A stretch of 64,000 bases of DNA, from positions 62,001-126,000 of the forward strand of contig NZ_JASNRD010000013.1 of NCBI RefSeq assembly GCF_030412015.1. Reading direction: 5' to 3'. The translations under genes were made by a program, and so were the position numbers. This document shows positions 24,879 through 36,244 of this stretch, one piece after another (position 1 is the stretch's first letter; each line of letters begins with the position of its first letter). The notes under the pieces were generated by a model, which was not told where the DNA came from, searched no databases, and was given only the letters and a program-made list of their open reading frames with translations. The DNA is from Massilia sp. YIM B02763 (GTDB lineage Bacteria > Pseudomonadota > Gammaproteobacteria > Burkholderiales > Burkholderiaceae_D).

Positions 24879-25757
24879 ATGTCCCACCTTGCATCCGCCC
24901 GTCCCCGTCCCTGCGTCGCCATCGCCGGTGCCAGCGGCCGTGTCGGCGCCGCCTTGATCGCCAGCCTCGCGGCCGATCCCGTCGACCTTGTCGCCCTGAC
25001 CCGCAAACCCGATCCGGCACGCTTCCCTGCCGCCGTCACGCAACGCGCCGTCGATTTCGACACGCCCGCCACGCTGGCGGCGGCGCTGGACGGCGCCGAC
25101 CGCCTGTTCCTCGCCCAGGGCACGTCGCCGCGCCAGGTCGAGAACGAGATCGCCCTGATCGACGCGGCCGTCGCGGCCGGCGTCAAGCACATCGTCAAGC
25201 TGTCCGCATTCGGCACGCCGCTGCAGCTGCATCCGTTCGACTGGCACACGCGCATCGAGGCGCACCTGGCGACGCGCGACATCGGCTATACCTTGCTGCG
25301 GCCTTCGACCTTCAATGATTTCCTGCTGCGCGCGGCCCCGGAAATCGCCAAGGGCAACTGGGGAGGCGCGGCCGGCAACGGCGTCGTCAACCTGGTCGAC
25401 ACGCGCGACGTCGCCGACAGCGCGCGGGTCGCGCTGCTCGATCCGGACAGCAGCGATTGGCAGCGTGCCTTCCACCTGACCGGACCGCGCGCCTGGAGCA
25501 TGCCGCAGGTCGCCGCCGAACTTTCGCGCCTGCTGGGCCGGACCGTGGGCTACGAGCAGCGCAGCGCGGAAGATCAGCGCGCGCGCCTGGTTGCTGCGGG
25601 ACTTCCCGATTTTGCCGCCGGCGTGCGGGTCGGCCTCGAGCGGGCGTTCTACGAGTCGGCGCTGCAGGAAACGACGTCGACCGTGCAACTGCTGACCGGC
25701 CACGCGCCGCGCACGCTGACGGCCTGGCTGGAGGAAAACCTGGCCCTGTTCCGCTAG
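24879..25757 (+). CDS. NmrA-like NAD(P)-binding oxidoreductase (atypical SDR)
   Basis: A 292-residue cytoplasmic protein. The Rossmann motif AIAGASGRVGAALIASL (GxxGxxG, residues about 15-30) binds NAD(P). It continues with ALTRKPD, a region ADRLFLAQGT, VKHIVKLSAFGTP and the structural block YTLLRPSTFNDFLL, as in NmrA/QorB-type atypical SDRs that act as quinone reductases or redox sensors. No classical YxxxK is seen. Its promoter is a strong match covered by two operator sites, and its 3' end overlaps the convergent tetR by 4 bp. A role in an inducible response to quinones or electrophiles is inferred. Confidence 0.88.
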   Translation: MSHLASARPRPCVAIAGASGRVGAALIASLAADPVDLVALTRKPDPARFPAAVTQRAVDFDTPATLAAALDGADRLFLAQGTSPRQVENEIALIDAAVAAGVKHIVKLSAFGTPLQLHPFDWHTRIEAHLATRDIGYTLLRPSTFNDFLLRAAPEIAKGNWGGAAGNGVVNLVDTRDVADSARVALLDPDSSDWQRAFHLTGPRAWSMPQVAAELSRLLGRTVGYEQRSAEDQRARLVAAGLPDFAAGVRVGLERAFYESALQETTSTVQLLTGHAPRTLTAWLEENLALFR

Positions 25758-26338
25758 GACTTGGCCGGCCACGCCGCCATGGCGAGGTCGACCATGCCCG
25801 CCATCGCGGCGGGCGTCGCGCCGGCCTGCGGCAGGTTCATGATGGCGTGCAGGATGCCCAGGTAGTACCAGGCCAGCGTGTCGACGTCGGCATCGCCCGG
25901 CAATTCGCCGTCCTGCACCCCTTGCGCGACGAGGCGCGCGAAGATGGCGTGCTGGCCCGCCACGCCCTGCATGACGGCGCCGCGCGCCCCCTCCGGCAGG
26001 TCGGCCTGCTCGGCGCAGCTGCGCGCCAGCATGCAGCCAGCCGGGCGCGGCGCGGCCGATGCCTTCGGCAGGAAGTCGCGCAGCAGCGCGGCGATGCGGC
26101 CGCGTGCCGTCTCCCCTTCGACCTTGCCCATGCGGCGCAGCACCCGTTCGGTGTAGCGCGCCAGCGTATGCTGGAACAATCCCTCCTTGTCGCGGAAGCG
26201 CTGGTAGATGCTGGAGCGGGACAGGCCCGTGGCCGCGGTGAGATCGTTGATCGACGCGGCCGCGTAGCCGTGGCGCCAGAACACCTGCATCGCGGCCTCG
26301 ATCACGGCCGTTTCATCGTATTGCGGTTTGCCACTCAC
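25754..26338 (-). CDS. TetR family transcriptional regulator
   Basis: A 194-residue protein. The N-terminal TetR HTH covers residues 8-55 (YDETAVIEAAMQVFWRHGYAAASINDLTAATGLSRSSIYQRFRDKEGLF). A ligand-binding helical domain follows and contains two Cys in AGCMLARSCAEQ (about 100-110), a position where AcuR/NemR-like members of this branch sense electrophiles. It converges on the NmrA-like gene (4-bp overlap), whose promoter has two palindromes and is the likely target. The same palindrome is not seen upstream of tetR itself. Confidence 0.92.
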   Translation of the reverse strand: MSGKPQYDETAVIEAAMQVFWRHGYAAASINDLTAATGLSRSSIYQRFRDKEGLFQHTLARYTERVLRRMGKVEGETARGRIAALLRDFLPKASAAPRPAGCMLARSCAEQADLPEGARGAVMQGVAGQHAIFARLVAQGVQDGELPGDADVDTLAWYYLGILHAIMNLPQAGATPAAMAGMVDLAMAAWPAKS

Positions 26339-26403
26339 TCTTCACCTCGGATCTCCGATCGACACGGCAATATTATGCGTCGAATCGGCCGATCCGGCCG
26401 GCG

Positions 26404-26604
26404 TCAGCGCCGGAACAGCCACAGCAGCAGCGAGACGACGACCGAGACGACGAGGCAGGTAACGATGGGGAAGCTGAAGCCGAACCCTTCGCGCACGACG
26501 TGGATGTCGCCGGGAAGGCGGCCGAGCGGCAGGCGCCGCAGCCAGGGCCAGGCCAGGCCGGCGGCGAGCAGGACGAGGCCGAGGACGATCAGGAGTTTTT
26601 GCAT
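26404..26604 (-). CDS. DUF2905 small membrane protein
   Basis: A 66-residue protein with two transmembrane helices: residues 2-20 (QKLLIVLGLVLLAAGLAWPW) and 45-63 (FPIVTCLVVSVVVSLLLWLF). Between them is LPLGRLPGDIHVVREGFGF. The GRLPGDI signature and the length fit DUF2905, of unknown function. ATG 26604 is chosen because it begins the first helix. It is 22 bp downstream of the low-complexity gene and probably co-transcribed with it. Confidence 0.85.
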   Translation of the reverse strand: MQKLLIVLGLVLLAAGLAWPWLRRLPLGRLPGDIHVVREGFGFSFPIVTCLVVSVVVSLLLWLFRR

Positions 26605-26626
26605 GAGCGGTTCCGTTGGCGCGGCA

Positions 26627-27049
26627 TCAGGCGGCCGAGGCGCCGCCCTTGTTCGTCGGTGGGGGGATTTCTCCGCTGCTGGCGTCGCCGCCCGTCGTCT
26701 GCGCGCCCTGGCCGCTGCTGGTGACCACGCGCGCATCGTCGGCGCTGGCCGCTTCGCCCAGGCCCGTGCCGCCGGCCACCGCGGCGCCCGCGCCCGGCGT
26801 CAGCTGCCCGCCCTGCGGGTTGCCCTCGTCATCCTGGCGCGGCAGGCCGCTGCCGCCGTCGCCGCCCATCGTCGCGCCGGCCGCGGCATCGGTGCCGGCG
26901 CGGCCGGCGATGTCGGCGCCGACCTGGCCGGATTGGCCCTGCACCGGCACGGCGCCGGCCGATGCCGTCGTATCGCTGCGCGTGTTCGCGCCTTCGCCGC
27001 TCGTAGTCGAAGGCGGCGAAGCGCTGGTGTCTTTCTGCTGGTTGCTCAT
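26627..27049 (-). CDS. Low-complexity hydrophilic protein
   Basis: A 140-residue protein rich in Gly, Ala, Ser, Thr, Asp and Gln. It has no Cys and no hydrophobic segment, so it is predicted intrinsically disordered. It begins MSNQQKDTSASPPSTTSGEG and ends PPTNKGGASAA. The start has AAGGAG 8 bases upstream, supporting a real gene. Composition recalls stress-induced hydrophilins, but no family was recognised. It lies 22 bp before the DUF2905 gene and is divergent from the host-attachment-family gene. Confidence 0.6.
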   Translation of the reverse strand: MSNQQKDTSASPPSTTSGEGANTRSDTTASAGAVPVQGQSGQVGADIAGRAGTDAAAGATMGGDGGSGLPRQDDEGNPQGGQLTPGAGAAVAGGTGLGEAASADDARVVTSSGQGAQTTGGDASSGEIPPPTNKGGASAA

Positions 27050-27256
27050 CTGGTGCTCCTTGGTGTCGTCAGGGTCGAAGGATCATTCTGCCGCAGTCGC
27101 ACCGGCCAGGGCGCGCCTTTGCGCCGGCGCCCTCGTCCCGCTTCCGTTCCCTTTCGTACCGCCCGAAAAAGCTGCTTGGGATAGACTTCTTCCCAACACA
27201 TGCGGCCAACGCGGCCGTTTCAAGTGAAACTTTTCTTTGGATAAAAGGGAGGTAAG

Positions 27257-27724
27257 ATGACTACAACCTGGATCGTTTCCGCGGACGCAGGACGCGCCCG
27301 TATCTTCGCCGAATCCGACCCGCACCAGCCCTACGAGGAAGTCGAGGACATGGTCAGTCCGAATGCCCGCCTGCGCGTCTCGGACATCAACACGGACCGG
27401 CTCGGTCCCACCTCGGCCGGCCAGAGCATCCACAACACGGGCGGCGCCACCCCCAACAAGCAGTACGAGCCGGCGCAGACGCCCGAACAGCGCGACGCCG
27501 AATTCTTCGCCAAGGAAATCTGCGGCTTCCTGCTCAAGGGCCAGCAGGAAAAACGCTTCGGCAAGCTGGTGCTGGTGGCCGAACCGAAATTCCTGGGCGT
27601 GCTGCGCGGCGAGCTCGACAATCAGCTCAAGCCCGCCATCGAGCTGGAAGTGAACAAGGACTACAGCCACTCGAACGCCCATCAATTGCGCGAACAGCTG
27701 CAAGCCTACAAGGCCAAGCAGTAA
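27257..27724 (+). CDS. Host-attachment-family protein (PF10116-like)
   Basis: A 155-residue cytoplasmic protein. The N-terminus TTWIVSADAGRARIFAESDPH is the hallmark of the family named for Agrobacterium attachment to host cells. Then come HNTGGATPNKQYEPAQTPEQRDAEFFAKEICGFL, KLVLVAEPKFLGVLRGEL and a C-terminal NKDYSHSNAHQLREQL. The fold is thought related to eRF1-like domains, so a nucleic-acid or ribosome role is possible; the naming phenotype may not apply here. GGGAGG precedes the ATG by 5 bases. It is a single gene ended by a hairpin shared with the MCP gene. Confidence 0.88.
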   Translation: MTTTWIVSADAGRARIFAESDPHQPYEEVEDMVSPNARLRVSDINTDRLGPTSAGQSIHNTGGATPNKQYEPAQTPEQRDAEFFAKEICGFLLKGQQEKRFGKLVLVAEPKFLGVLRGELDNQLKPAIELEVNKDYSHSNAHQLREQLQAYKAKQ

Positions 27725-27731
27725 TCCTCCT

Positions 27732-27760
27732 GCCCTGCGCCGCGTGGTGCGGCGCAGGGC
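27732..27760. terminator. Stem-loop between convergent genes
   Basis: GCCCTGCGCCGC (27732-27743) and GCGGCGCAGGGC (27749-27760) form a perfect 12-bp stem around GTGGT. There is no T run, but it sits between the stop codons of the host-attachment and MCP genes. Confidence 0.65.
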
Positions 27761-27772
27761 GCCCAGGGAGGA

Positions 27773-29485
27773 TCAGAAGGTTTCCCACTCCGTTTCCCTT
27801 ACGCTTGCCGCGACTGGCTTGCGCTGGGCCGCCGCGGCCGGCGCCGGCGCGGAACGGGCCACGCGCGGCGTGGCGCGCTCCGGGCGCGCCGTTACCCGCA
27901 CGGCCGGTGCCCGCGACTGCGACGCTGCCGCCTGGCTGCCTTGGGCGAGCTTGAACACACTGACGGCCTCGGCCAGGTCGCGCGCCTGCTCCTGCATCGA
28001 TTCGGTGGCCGCCGCGGCCTGCTCGACCAGCGCTGCATTCTGCTGGGTGACCTGGTCCATCTGCATGATCGCCTGGCCGACCTGGTCGATGCCGGCGCTC
28101 TGCTCGCCGGATGCGGCCGAGATCTCGCCCATGATGCCGGTCACCTGGCGCACGCTGGCGACCACTTCCTGCATCGTGGCGCCGGCTTCGTCGACGAGAC
28201 GCGCGCCGACGCCGACCTTGTCGACCGAGTCGTCGATGAGGGCCTTGATTTCCTTGGCGGCGGCGGCCGAGCGCTGGGCCAGCGTGCGCACTTCGCCCGC
28301 GACCACGGCAAAGCCGCGTCCCTGCTCGCCGGCGCGCGCCGCTTCCACCGCGGCGTTCAAGGCCAGGATATTCGTCTGGAACGCGATGCCGTCGATGACC
28401 GAGATGATATCGACGATCTTGCGCGCCGATTCATTGATCGCGCCCATGGTGCCGACCACCTGGGCCACCACGTCGCCGCCGCGGGTGGCGATGTCGGAGG
28501 CGGATACCGCCATGCGGTTGCCCTGGACGGCGTTGTCGGCGTTCTGCTTCACGGTGCTGGTCAGCTCTTCCATCGACGACGCGCTTTCCTCCAGCGCGCC
28601 GGCCTGCTGCTCGGTGCGCACGGACAGGTCGTGGTTGCCCGTGGCGACTTCCGCGGCCGCGGTGGCGATGCTGTCGGCGCCGCTGCGCACCCGCGCGACG
28701 AGCGTGTTCAGGTTGTCGTTCATGCGCTGCAGGGCCGCCATCAGCTCGCCGGTCTCGTCGCGCGCGTCGACCTCGATGCGCGTGGACAGGTCGCCGCCGG
28801 CGACCGCGTTGGCCAGGTCGACGGCGCGGCGCAGCGGACGGGTGATGCCGCGTGCCAGCAGCCAGGCCATGACCGCCCCGATGGCCAGTGCCATGACACC
28901 GGCGGCGGCCATCATCTGCTGGCCACTGGTCGTCAGCTCGTCGACGCGGTCCTGCGCCGCCTCGAACATCGTGCGCTGGCGTTCGGCCAGCCGGCCGACC
29001 GCATCGTCGTAGGCGGCCAGCGCCGGACTCATCTTTCCCTCGGCCAGGCGATGGACCGCGGCGCCATCCGCGCCGCCGTCCTGGCGCGCGAACAGTTCGT
29101 CGCGCGCGGCAACGTAGACGGTACGCTTGTCGGCGATCTCCGCCAGCAGCGCCTTGCCCTCCGGGCGCACGACCAGCTTTTCCAGTTCTTCCTTGGCCTT
29201 GGTGATGGCGGCGCTGTTGGCCTTCATCCTGGCCGCGATCGCCGCCAGGTCCTGCGCGTCGCGGGCGCGCAGGCGCGCGTCGACCAGGGCACGGTTGGTG
29301 CGGCTGCCGGCCAGCCAGCTGTCGGCCAGGCGCAGCTTGCGGATGGTGCCGTCCATCTCGTCGACGGCATCGCCGACTTGTTGCAGGCGCAGCGCGCCGA
29401 TCCCGGCCAGCAGGACCGTCAGCGCCAGCACGGCGGCGAAGGCGAGCCCCAGGCGGACGCCAATTTTCATGTTCTTCAATTGCAT
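27773..29485 (-). CDS. Methyl-accepting chemotaxis protein with C-terminal WETF tail
   Basis: A 570-residue receptor. TM1 is about residues 10-32, then a periplasmic four-helix-bundle sensor domain with a [16 protein letters not shown] segment, TM2 about 190-212, HAMP ([25 protein letters not shown]), and the MCP signalling domain with the conserved hairpin [33 protein letters not shown]. The C-terminus is a Pro/Ala/Arg linker ending ETEWETF; xWETF is the CheR/CheB tether pentapeptide of high-abundance receptors such as Tsr and Tar. GAGGT lies 5 bases before ATG 29485. No che genes adjoin it. Confidence 0.95.
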   Translation of the reverse strand: MQLKNMKIGVRLGLAFAAVLALTVLLAGIGALRLQQVGDAVDEMDGTIRKLRLADSWLAGSRTNRALVDARLRARDAQDLAAIAARMKANSAAITKAKEELEKLVVRPEGKALLAEIADKRTVYVAARDELFARQDGGADGAAVHRLAEGKMSPALAAYDDAVGRLAERQRTMFEAAQDRVDELTTSGQQMMAAAGVMALAIGAVMAWLLARGITRPLRRAVDLANAVAGGDLSTRIEVDARDETGELMAALQRMNDNLNTLVARVRSGADSIATAAAEVATGNHDLSVRTEQQAGALEESASSMEELTSTVKQNADNAVQGNRMAVSASDIATRGGDVVAQVVGTMGAINESARKIVDIISVIDGIAFQTNILALNAAVEAARAGEQGRGFAVVAGEVRTLAQRSAAAAKEIKALIDDSVDKVGVGARLVDEAGATMQEVVASVRQVTGIMGEISAASGEQSAGIDQVGQAIMQMDQVTQQNAALVEQAAAATESMQEQARDLAEAVSVFKLAQGSQAAASQSRAPAVRVTARPERATPRVARSAPAPAAAAQRKPVAASVRETEWETF

Positions 29486-29760
29486 AGCTACCTCGACAAT
29501 GCGGAAATCGGTACGACGAATGCCCGGCAGGGGGAAGGCGGGCGGAAAAGCATTGGCGGCGAGGTTTTGGCCTGGGGAACAACTTTTGGTATGTACACCG
29601 CCATGGTAATGCAGTTTTTTGCCGATTCTCATCAAACGTTGTCGCAAAACAACATACCGCTGTATCTCTTGCCGGACACCGTGCTCGCGGGCAAACCCGT
29701 TAGAATGGCCGGTTGCGTTTTCACCCTCCGTGTATGTATCCGCTTCTTCACGACTGACCG

Positions 29761-30957
29761 ATGGCCTACTCATTCCCCCGCGCCCTGCGCCTCGTTGCCG
29801 GCATGATGCTGCTGGGCGCCCTGCTCGCCGGCGCCCGCGCCGCACCGCCCAAGCCCGTCCTGCTGGGCATCGACGGCGAATTCGGCCTCGACAACAGCAC
29901 CTCCGCCCAGGCGGTGGAACTGGGCATGCGTGCGGCGGTGGCCGAGATCAATGCCGCCGGCGGCGTGCTGCACGGACGCCCGCTGGAAATCGTGACCAAG
30001 GATCACCGATCGATCCCGGCGCGCGGCATCCGCAACATCCAGGAATTCGCCGCCATGCCCGACCTGGTGGCCGTGTTCGGCGGCCGCTTCAGCCCCGTCA
30101 TCATCGAGGAACTGCCGACGCTGCGCCAGACCCGCACGCTGTTCATGGCCGTGTGGTCGTCGGCCGACGGCATCGTCGACAACGACATGCGCCCGAACTA
30201 CGTGTACCGGCTGTCGCTGCGCGATGCGCTGGCCATGCCGCGCCTGCTGGCGGCGGCGCACCGCCGGCGCCTGGACAAGGTCGGCCTGCTGCTGACCAAC
30301 ACCTCCTGGGGCCGCAGCAACGCCAAGGCGGCCGAGCACGCGCTGGAGCGCCAGCCGGACATGAAGATCGTCGGCACGTCCTGGTACAACTGGCGCGACA
30401 CGAGCCTGATCGACAATTACCAGCACCTGCGCGCGGCCGGCGCCCAGGCCATCGTGCTGGTTGCCAACGACGACGAGGCGGCGATCCTGGTGCGCGAAGT
30501 GGCGCGGCTGCCGAAGGCGCAGCGCATCCCCATCCTCAGCCACTGGGGCGTGACGGGCGGCGAATTCGTCGAGCAGGCCGGGCCGGCGCTGCAGGAGGTC
30601 GACTTCACGGTGATCCAGACCTTCAGCTTCTTCAAGGCCGACCCGGCCCGCGTGCAGCGCTTCCTGGCCGGCGCGGCCAAGGTGTCCGGCGTGCGCCGCA
30701 TCGAGGACATCAAGGGGCCGGTGGGCGTGGCCCATGCCTACGACATGACCCACATCCTGGCGCGCGCGATCGACCGCGCCGGCAGCACTGACCGCAAGGC
30801 CGTGCGCGACGCCCTGGAACAACTCGGGCCGTGGCGCGGCCTGGTCAAGCACTACGCGCCGCCGTTTACGCCCGCCAACCACGAAGCCCTCGGGCCCGGG
30901 GAGCTGCTGATGGCGCGCTACCGCGCCGACGGCGTGCTGGTGCCGACGCGGGACTGA
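29761..30957 (+). CDS. LivK-type periplasmic binding protein (type 1 fold)
   Basis: A 398-residue protein with a signal peptide (1-27, ending GARA). The type-1 periplasmic binding fold shows in [51 protein letters not shown], then [20 protein letters not shown], a hinge near [22 protein letters not shown], and VVFD-like late strands. This is the Leu/Ile/Val or amide-binding family. No permease or ATPase lies nearby. Instead a histidine kinase begins three bases after its stop, so it may act as the ligand-sensing partner of that kinase rather than in uptake (inference). Confidence 0.88.
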   Translation: MAYSFPRALRLVAGMMLLGALLAGARAAPPKPVLLGIDGEFGLDNSTSAQAVELGMRAAVAEINAAGGVLHGRPLEIVTKDHRSIPARGIRNIQEFAAMPDLVAVFGGRFSPVIIEELPTLRQTRTLFMAVWSSADGIVDNDMRPNYVYRLSLRDALAMPRLLAAAHRRRLDKVGLLLTNTSWGRSNAKAAEHALERQPDMKIVGTSWYNWRDTSLIDNYQHLRAAGAQAIVLVANDDEAAILVREVARLPKAQRIPILSHWGVTGGEFVEQAGPALQEVDFTVIQTFSFFKADPARVQRFLAGAAKVSGVRRIEDIKGPVGVAHAYDMTHILARAIDRAGSTDRKAVRDALEQLGPWRGLVKHYAPPFTPANHEALGPGELLMARYRADGVLVPTRD

Positions 30958-30960
30958 TCG

Positions 30961-33390
<2,430 letters not shown>

Positions 33391-33398
33391 GCAACCTC

Positions 33399-33472
33399 AA
33401 ACCGGGGTCAGAGTCCTGATTTTGGAAACAACCTCTTAGCCATTTCCTAAAACCGGACTCTGACCCCGGTTT
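33399..33472. repeat. REP-like inverted repeat (18-bp arms)
   Basis: AAACCGGGGTCAGAGTCC (33399-33416) is exactly complementary to 33455-33472, with a 38-base centre that contains a smaller GGAAA/TTTCC pairing. The GGGGTCAGAGTCC core resembles REP elements mobilised by RAYT (REP-associated tyrosine transposase) proteins in proteobacteria. It begins 9 bases after the kinase stop codon, so it may also terminate that transcript. Confidence 0.8.
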
Positions 33473-33548
33473 GTGTTTTCGCAAATATGTAATGACGGCT
33501 GGCACGACTATTGCTTAACAGAAAGTAACTCCTTTTACTTTCCAAGCA

Positions 33549-36155
33549 ATGCGCGCCAACCAAGATTCGCTGCTGGACTCCTTCCTGCCCCACATGCCCG
33601 ACGTCGGCCGCTACCAGGCCGCGCTGCGCGAGCTGCACCAGACCTGGCGCCTGATCGAGGCGTCCGCCAAGATGAATTGCCCGGCCGAGGCGCGCATGCT
33701 GCTGCCCGCCGTCGTGGCCACGCGCACCAACTTGGGGCAGCTGGAAGAGGCGCTGGTCGCCAAACTGGTGTCCGAAAAGGTGCAGCAGGTGCTGGGCGAA
33801 GCGGCCACGCGCGCCCAGTACGCGCTCGACCTGCTTGTACGCAACCTGTTCGAACGCACGGCCGACGTCGGCTTCCTGGCGACCGACGTCGACCTGTGCC
33901 GCTTCGCCGCCGGCCTCGATGACGACCACGAGCGTGCCCAGGCCCGCCTGGCCGCCTACCGCGACAAGTACACGGTCTACGACGACATCCTCGTGCTGGC
34001 GCCGGACGGCCGCGTGCTGGTGCAGGCCGATGCCGGCGCGCACCTGGCCGCGAGCGACGACCCGCTGGTGGCGCAGACCCTGCAGGCGGACGGCTACCTG
34101 GAAACCTTCCGCGCCACCGACCTGCGACCCGGCCAGGCGCGCGCCCTCGTGTATTCCCAGGCGATGCGCCATCCGGAGACGAACGTGCCGGCCGCCGTGC
34201 TGTGCCTGAGCTTCCGCTTCGAGCACGAGATGGCCGCCATCTTCGCCGCCTACGGCGATCGTGCCGGCCGTGCCAACATGCTGCTGCTCGATGCCGAGCG
34301 GCGCGTGATCAGCAGCGCCGATCCGCTGTGGATCCCCGCCGGCGTGCGGGTCCCGGCCCCGCCGCAACAGGCGGATGGAGATGCGCAGAACGACGGGCAG
34401 CAAGCGCACGTGCTGCTGTTCGCCGGCCGCGCCTACCTGGCCAGCATCTTCGCGAGCGGCGGCTACCAGGGCTATCCCGGCCCGGCCGGCTGGACCAGCC
34501 AGGTGATGGTGCCGCTCGACCTCGCGTTCGACAGCGCCCGCGCCGGCAGCGGCGGCATCGACGCAACCGAGCCGCGCCTGCTGCAGGGATTGCTGTCGCA
34601 TGCGGACAGCTTCAATCCCGCGCTGCACGCGCTGCTGTCCGCCGTCACCGCGGCCACCCACGGCATCAAGCGCATCGTCTGGAACGGCAAGGTGACGACC
34701 AGCGTCGAGGCGCACGCCGGCAACGGGGGCAACGAGAGGCACGACAAGGGGGACGGCGGCGCCGCCCGCCTCGGGACGATCCTCGACCAGATCACGGAAA
34801 CCGGCCAGCGCAGCGACGCCGTGTTCTCGCGCTCGATCCGCGACCTGTACCGCACCGTGCTCGCCTCGAGCATGCGCGCGGCCGAATTCACCTCGCAACT
34901 GCTGGTCGACATGCTCGACCGCAGCCTGTACGAACGCGCCAACGATTGCCGCTGGTGGGCGCTGGCGAGCCAGCTGCGCCACGGCCTGCTCGATGCCGAT
35001 GCGGCGCGCCGCGCCCAGGCGATCGGCGCGGTACTCAAGACCATCAATGCGCTGTACACGGTGTACAGCCGCCTGTTCGTGTACGACCGCAGCGGTGTCG
35101 TGATCGCCGCCACGGGCAGCCAGGACGTGGTGGGCGCGCGCATCGACGGCGGCACGCTCTCCAGCGTGTGCAAGCTGCGCGATCCGGGCGAGCACCACGT
35201 GGAGCCGTTCGCGCCGTCCGCCTTCTACGGCGGCCGCCCGACCTTCATCTACCACGCGGCGATCCGCGACCCGGAACGCGAGCAGGCCGTCGTCGGCGGC
35301 ATCGGCATCGTGTTCGACGGCGCCACCGAATTGGCGAACATGCTCGCCAGCGGCGTGGCGGGACGGCCCGGCATGCATGCGTTCTTCTGCGCGCCGGACG
35401 GCCGGGTGCTGTGCAGTACCGATCCGGCGATCGGCGCGGGCACGCCGCTGGGGCTGGAACCCGGCCTGCTGGACGCGGCCATGGAAGACGGCGCCAGCGT
35501 CTCGCGCATCGTCACCTGGCGCGGCCAGTACTGCGTGGCCGCCTGCACGGCCGCCAGTGGTTACCGCGAATTCCGCGCCGGCGCGCACCGCGAGGAACCG
35601 GTGCTGGCCGTGCTGCTGCAGACCTTCGGGCTGCTGCGCGACGATGCCGCCCTCGATGCCGCGCTGGAGCCCGCGCGCATCGAATCGGTGCCCGAAGGCG
35701 GCCGCGCCGTCGCGCTGTTCCACGCCCAGGGCGCCCTGATGGCGCTGGACGCCGCCTGCGTCGTCGAGGCGGTGCCGTTCGCGCGGGTGAAAAAAGCGCC
35801 GGGGCCGGATGCGCGCATCGGCATGCTCGACATCGACCTGCCCGGCCAGCCGCGCGCCTTCGTCTGGGTGTTCGACCTGGCGCGCCTGATGGGCGGCCGC
35901 GGCGCCGTCGCGACGCCGCACAGCCAGGTGCTGCTGGTGCGCAAGGACGGGCGCGCCGTCGGCCTGCTGGTCGACGACGTGCACTCGGTCCAGCAATTCG
36001 ATGCCAGCCAGTCGGCGCCGCTCGGGCTGGCGGGCGGCACGCGGCCGCTGTCGAAGGGGTTGATCAAGGCGAACGGCGGCGCCGTGCTGATCCAGGAACT
36101 GGACATCGGCACGATCTTCGCCGCGCTGCTGGTGTCGAAGGAAGCGACGGTCTAG
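33549..36155 (+). CDS. Soluble double-Cache protein with C-terminal CheW-like domain
   Basis: An 868-residue protein with no signal peptide and no transmembrane run. Two Cache-like sensor regions are visible: about 85-245 (YTVYDDILVLAPDGRVLVQADAGAHLAASDDPLVAQTL) and about 500-640 (YTVYSRLFVYDRSGVVIAATG, IGIVFDGATELANML, FFCAPDGRVLCSTDP). The last 150 residues are CheW-like (VALFHAQGALMALDAACVVEAVPF, VLLVRKDGRAVGLLVDDVHSVQQFDASQ). So this is a cytoplasmic sensor that would dock to CheA or a receptor array by a CheW fold. Cache domains are normally extracytoplasmic, which makes this layout unusual. It is downstream of the kinase gene across a REP element. Confidence 0.75.
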   Translation: MRANQDSLLDSFLPHMPDVGRYQAALRELHQTWRLIEASAKMNCPAEARMLLPAVVATRTNLGQLEEALVAKLVSEKVQQVLGEAATRAQYALDLLVRNLFERTADVGFLATDVDLCRFAAGLDDDHERAQARLAAYRDKYTVYDDILVLAPDGRVLVQADAGAHLAASDDPLVAQTLQADGYLETFRATDLRPGQARALVYSQAMRHPETNVPAAVLCLSFRFEHEMAAIFAAYGDRAGRANMLLLDAERRVISSADPLWIPAGVRVPAPPQQADGDAQNDGQQAHVLLFAGRAYLASIFASGGYQGYPGPAGWTSQVMVPLDLAFDSARAGSGGIDATEPRLLQGLLSHADSFNPALHALLSAVTAATHGIKRIVWNGKVTTSVEAHAGNGGNERHDKGDGGAARLGTILDQITETGQRSDAVFSRSIRDLYRTVLASSMRAAEFTSQLLVDMLDRSLYERANDCRWWALASQLRHGLLDADAARRAQAIGAVLKTINALYTVYSRLFVYDRSGVVIAATGSQDVVGARIDGGTLSSVCKLRDPGEHHVEPFAPSAFYGGRPTFIYHAAIRDPEREQAVVGGIGIVFDGATELANMLASGVAGRPGMHAFFCAPDGRVLCSTDPAIGAGTPLGLEPGLLDAAMEDGASVSRIVTWRGQYCVAACTAASGYREFRAGAHREEPVLAVLLQTFGLLRDDAALDAALEPARIESVPEGGRAVALFHAQGALMALDAACVVEAVPFARVKKAPGPDARIGMLDIDLPGQPRAFVWVFDLARLMGGRGAVATPHSQVLLVRKDGRAVGLLVDDVHSVQQFDASQSAPLGLAGGTRPLSKGLIKANGGAVLIQELDIGTIFAALLVSKEATV

Positions 36156-36244
36156 GCACACGCTGAGTTGCAGCGCGGCACTGGTTTGACGGCCTACGCG
36201 ATTCGTCGGACCATGGAGCCAACGCCAACGCTCATGTCGCTTCC

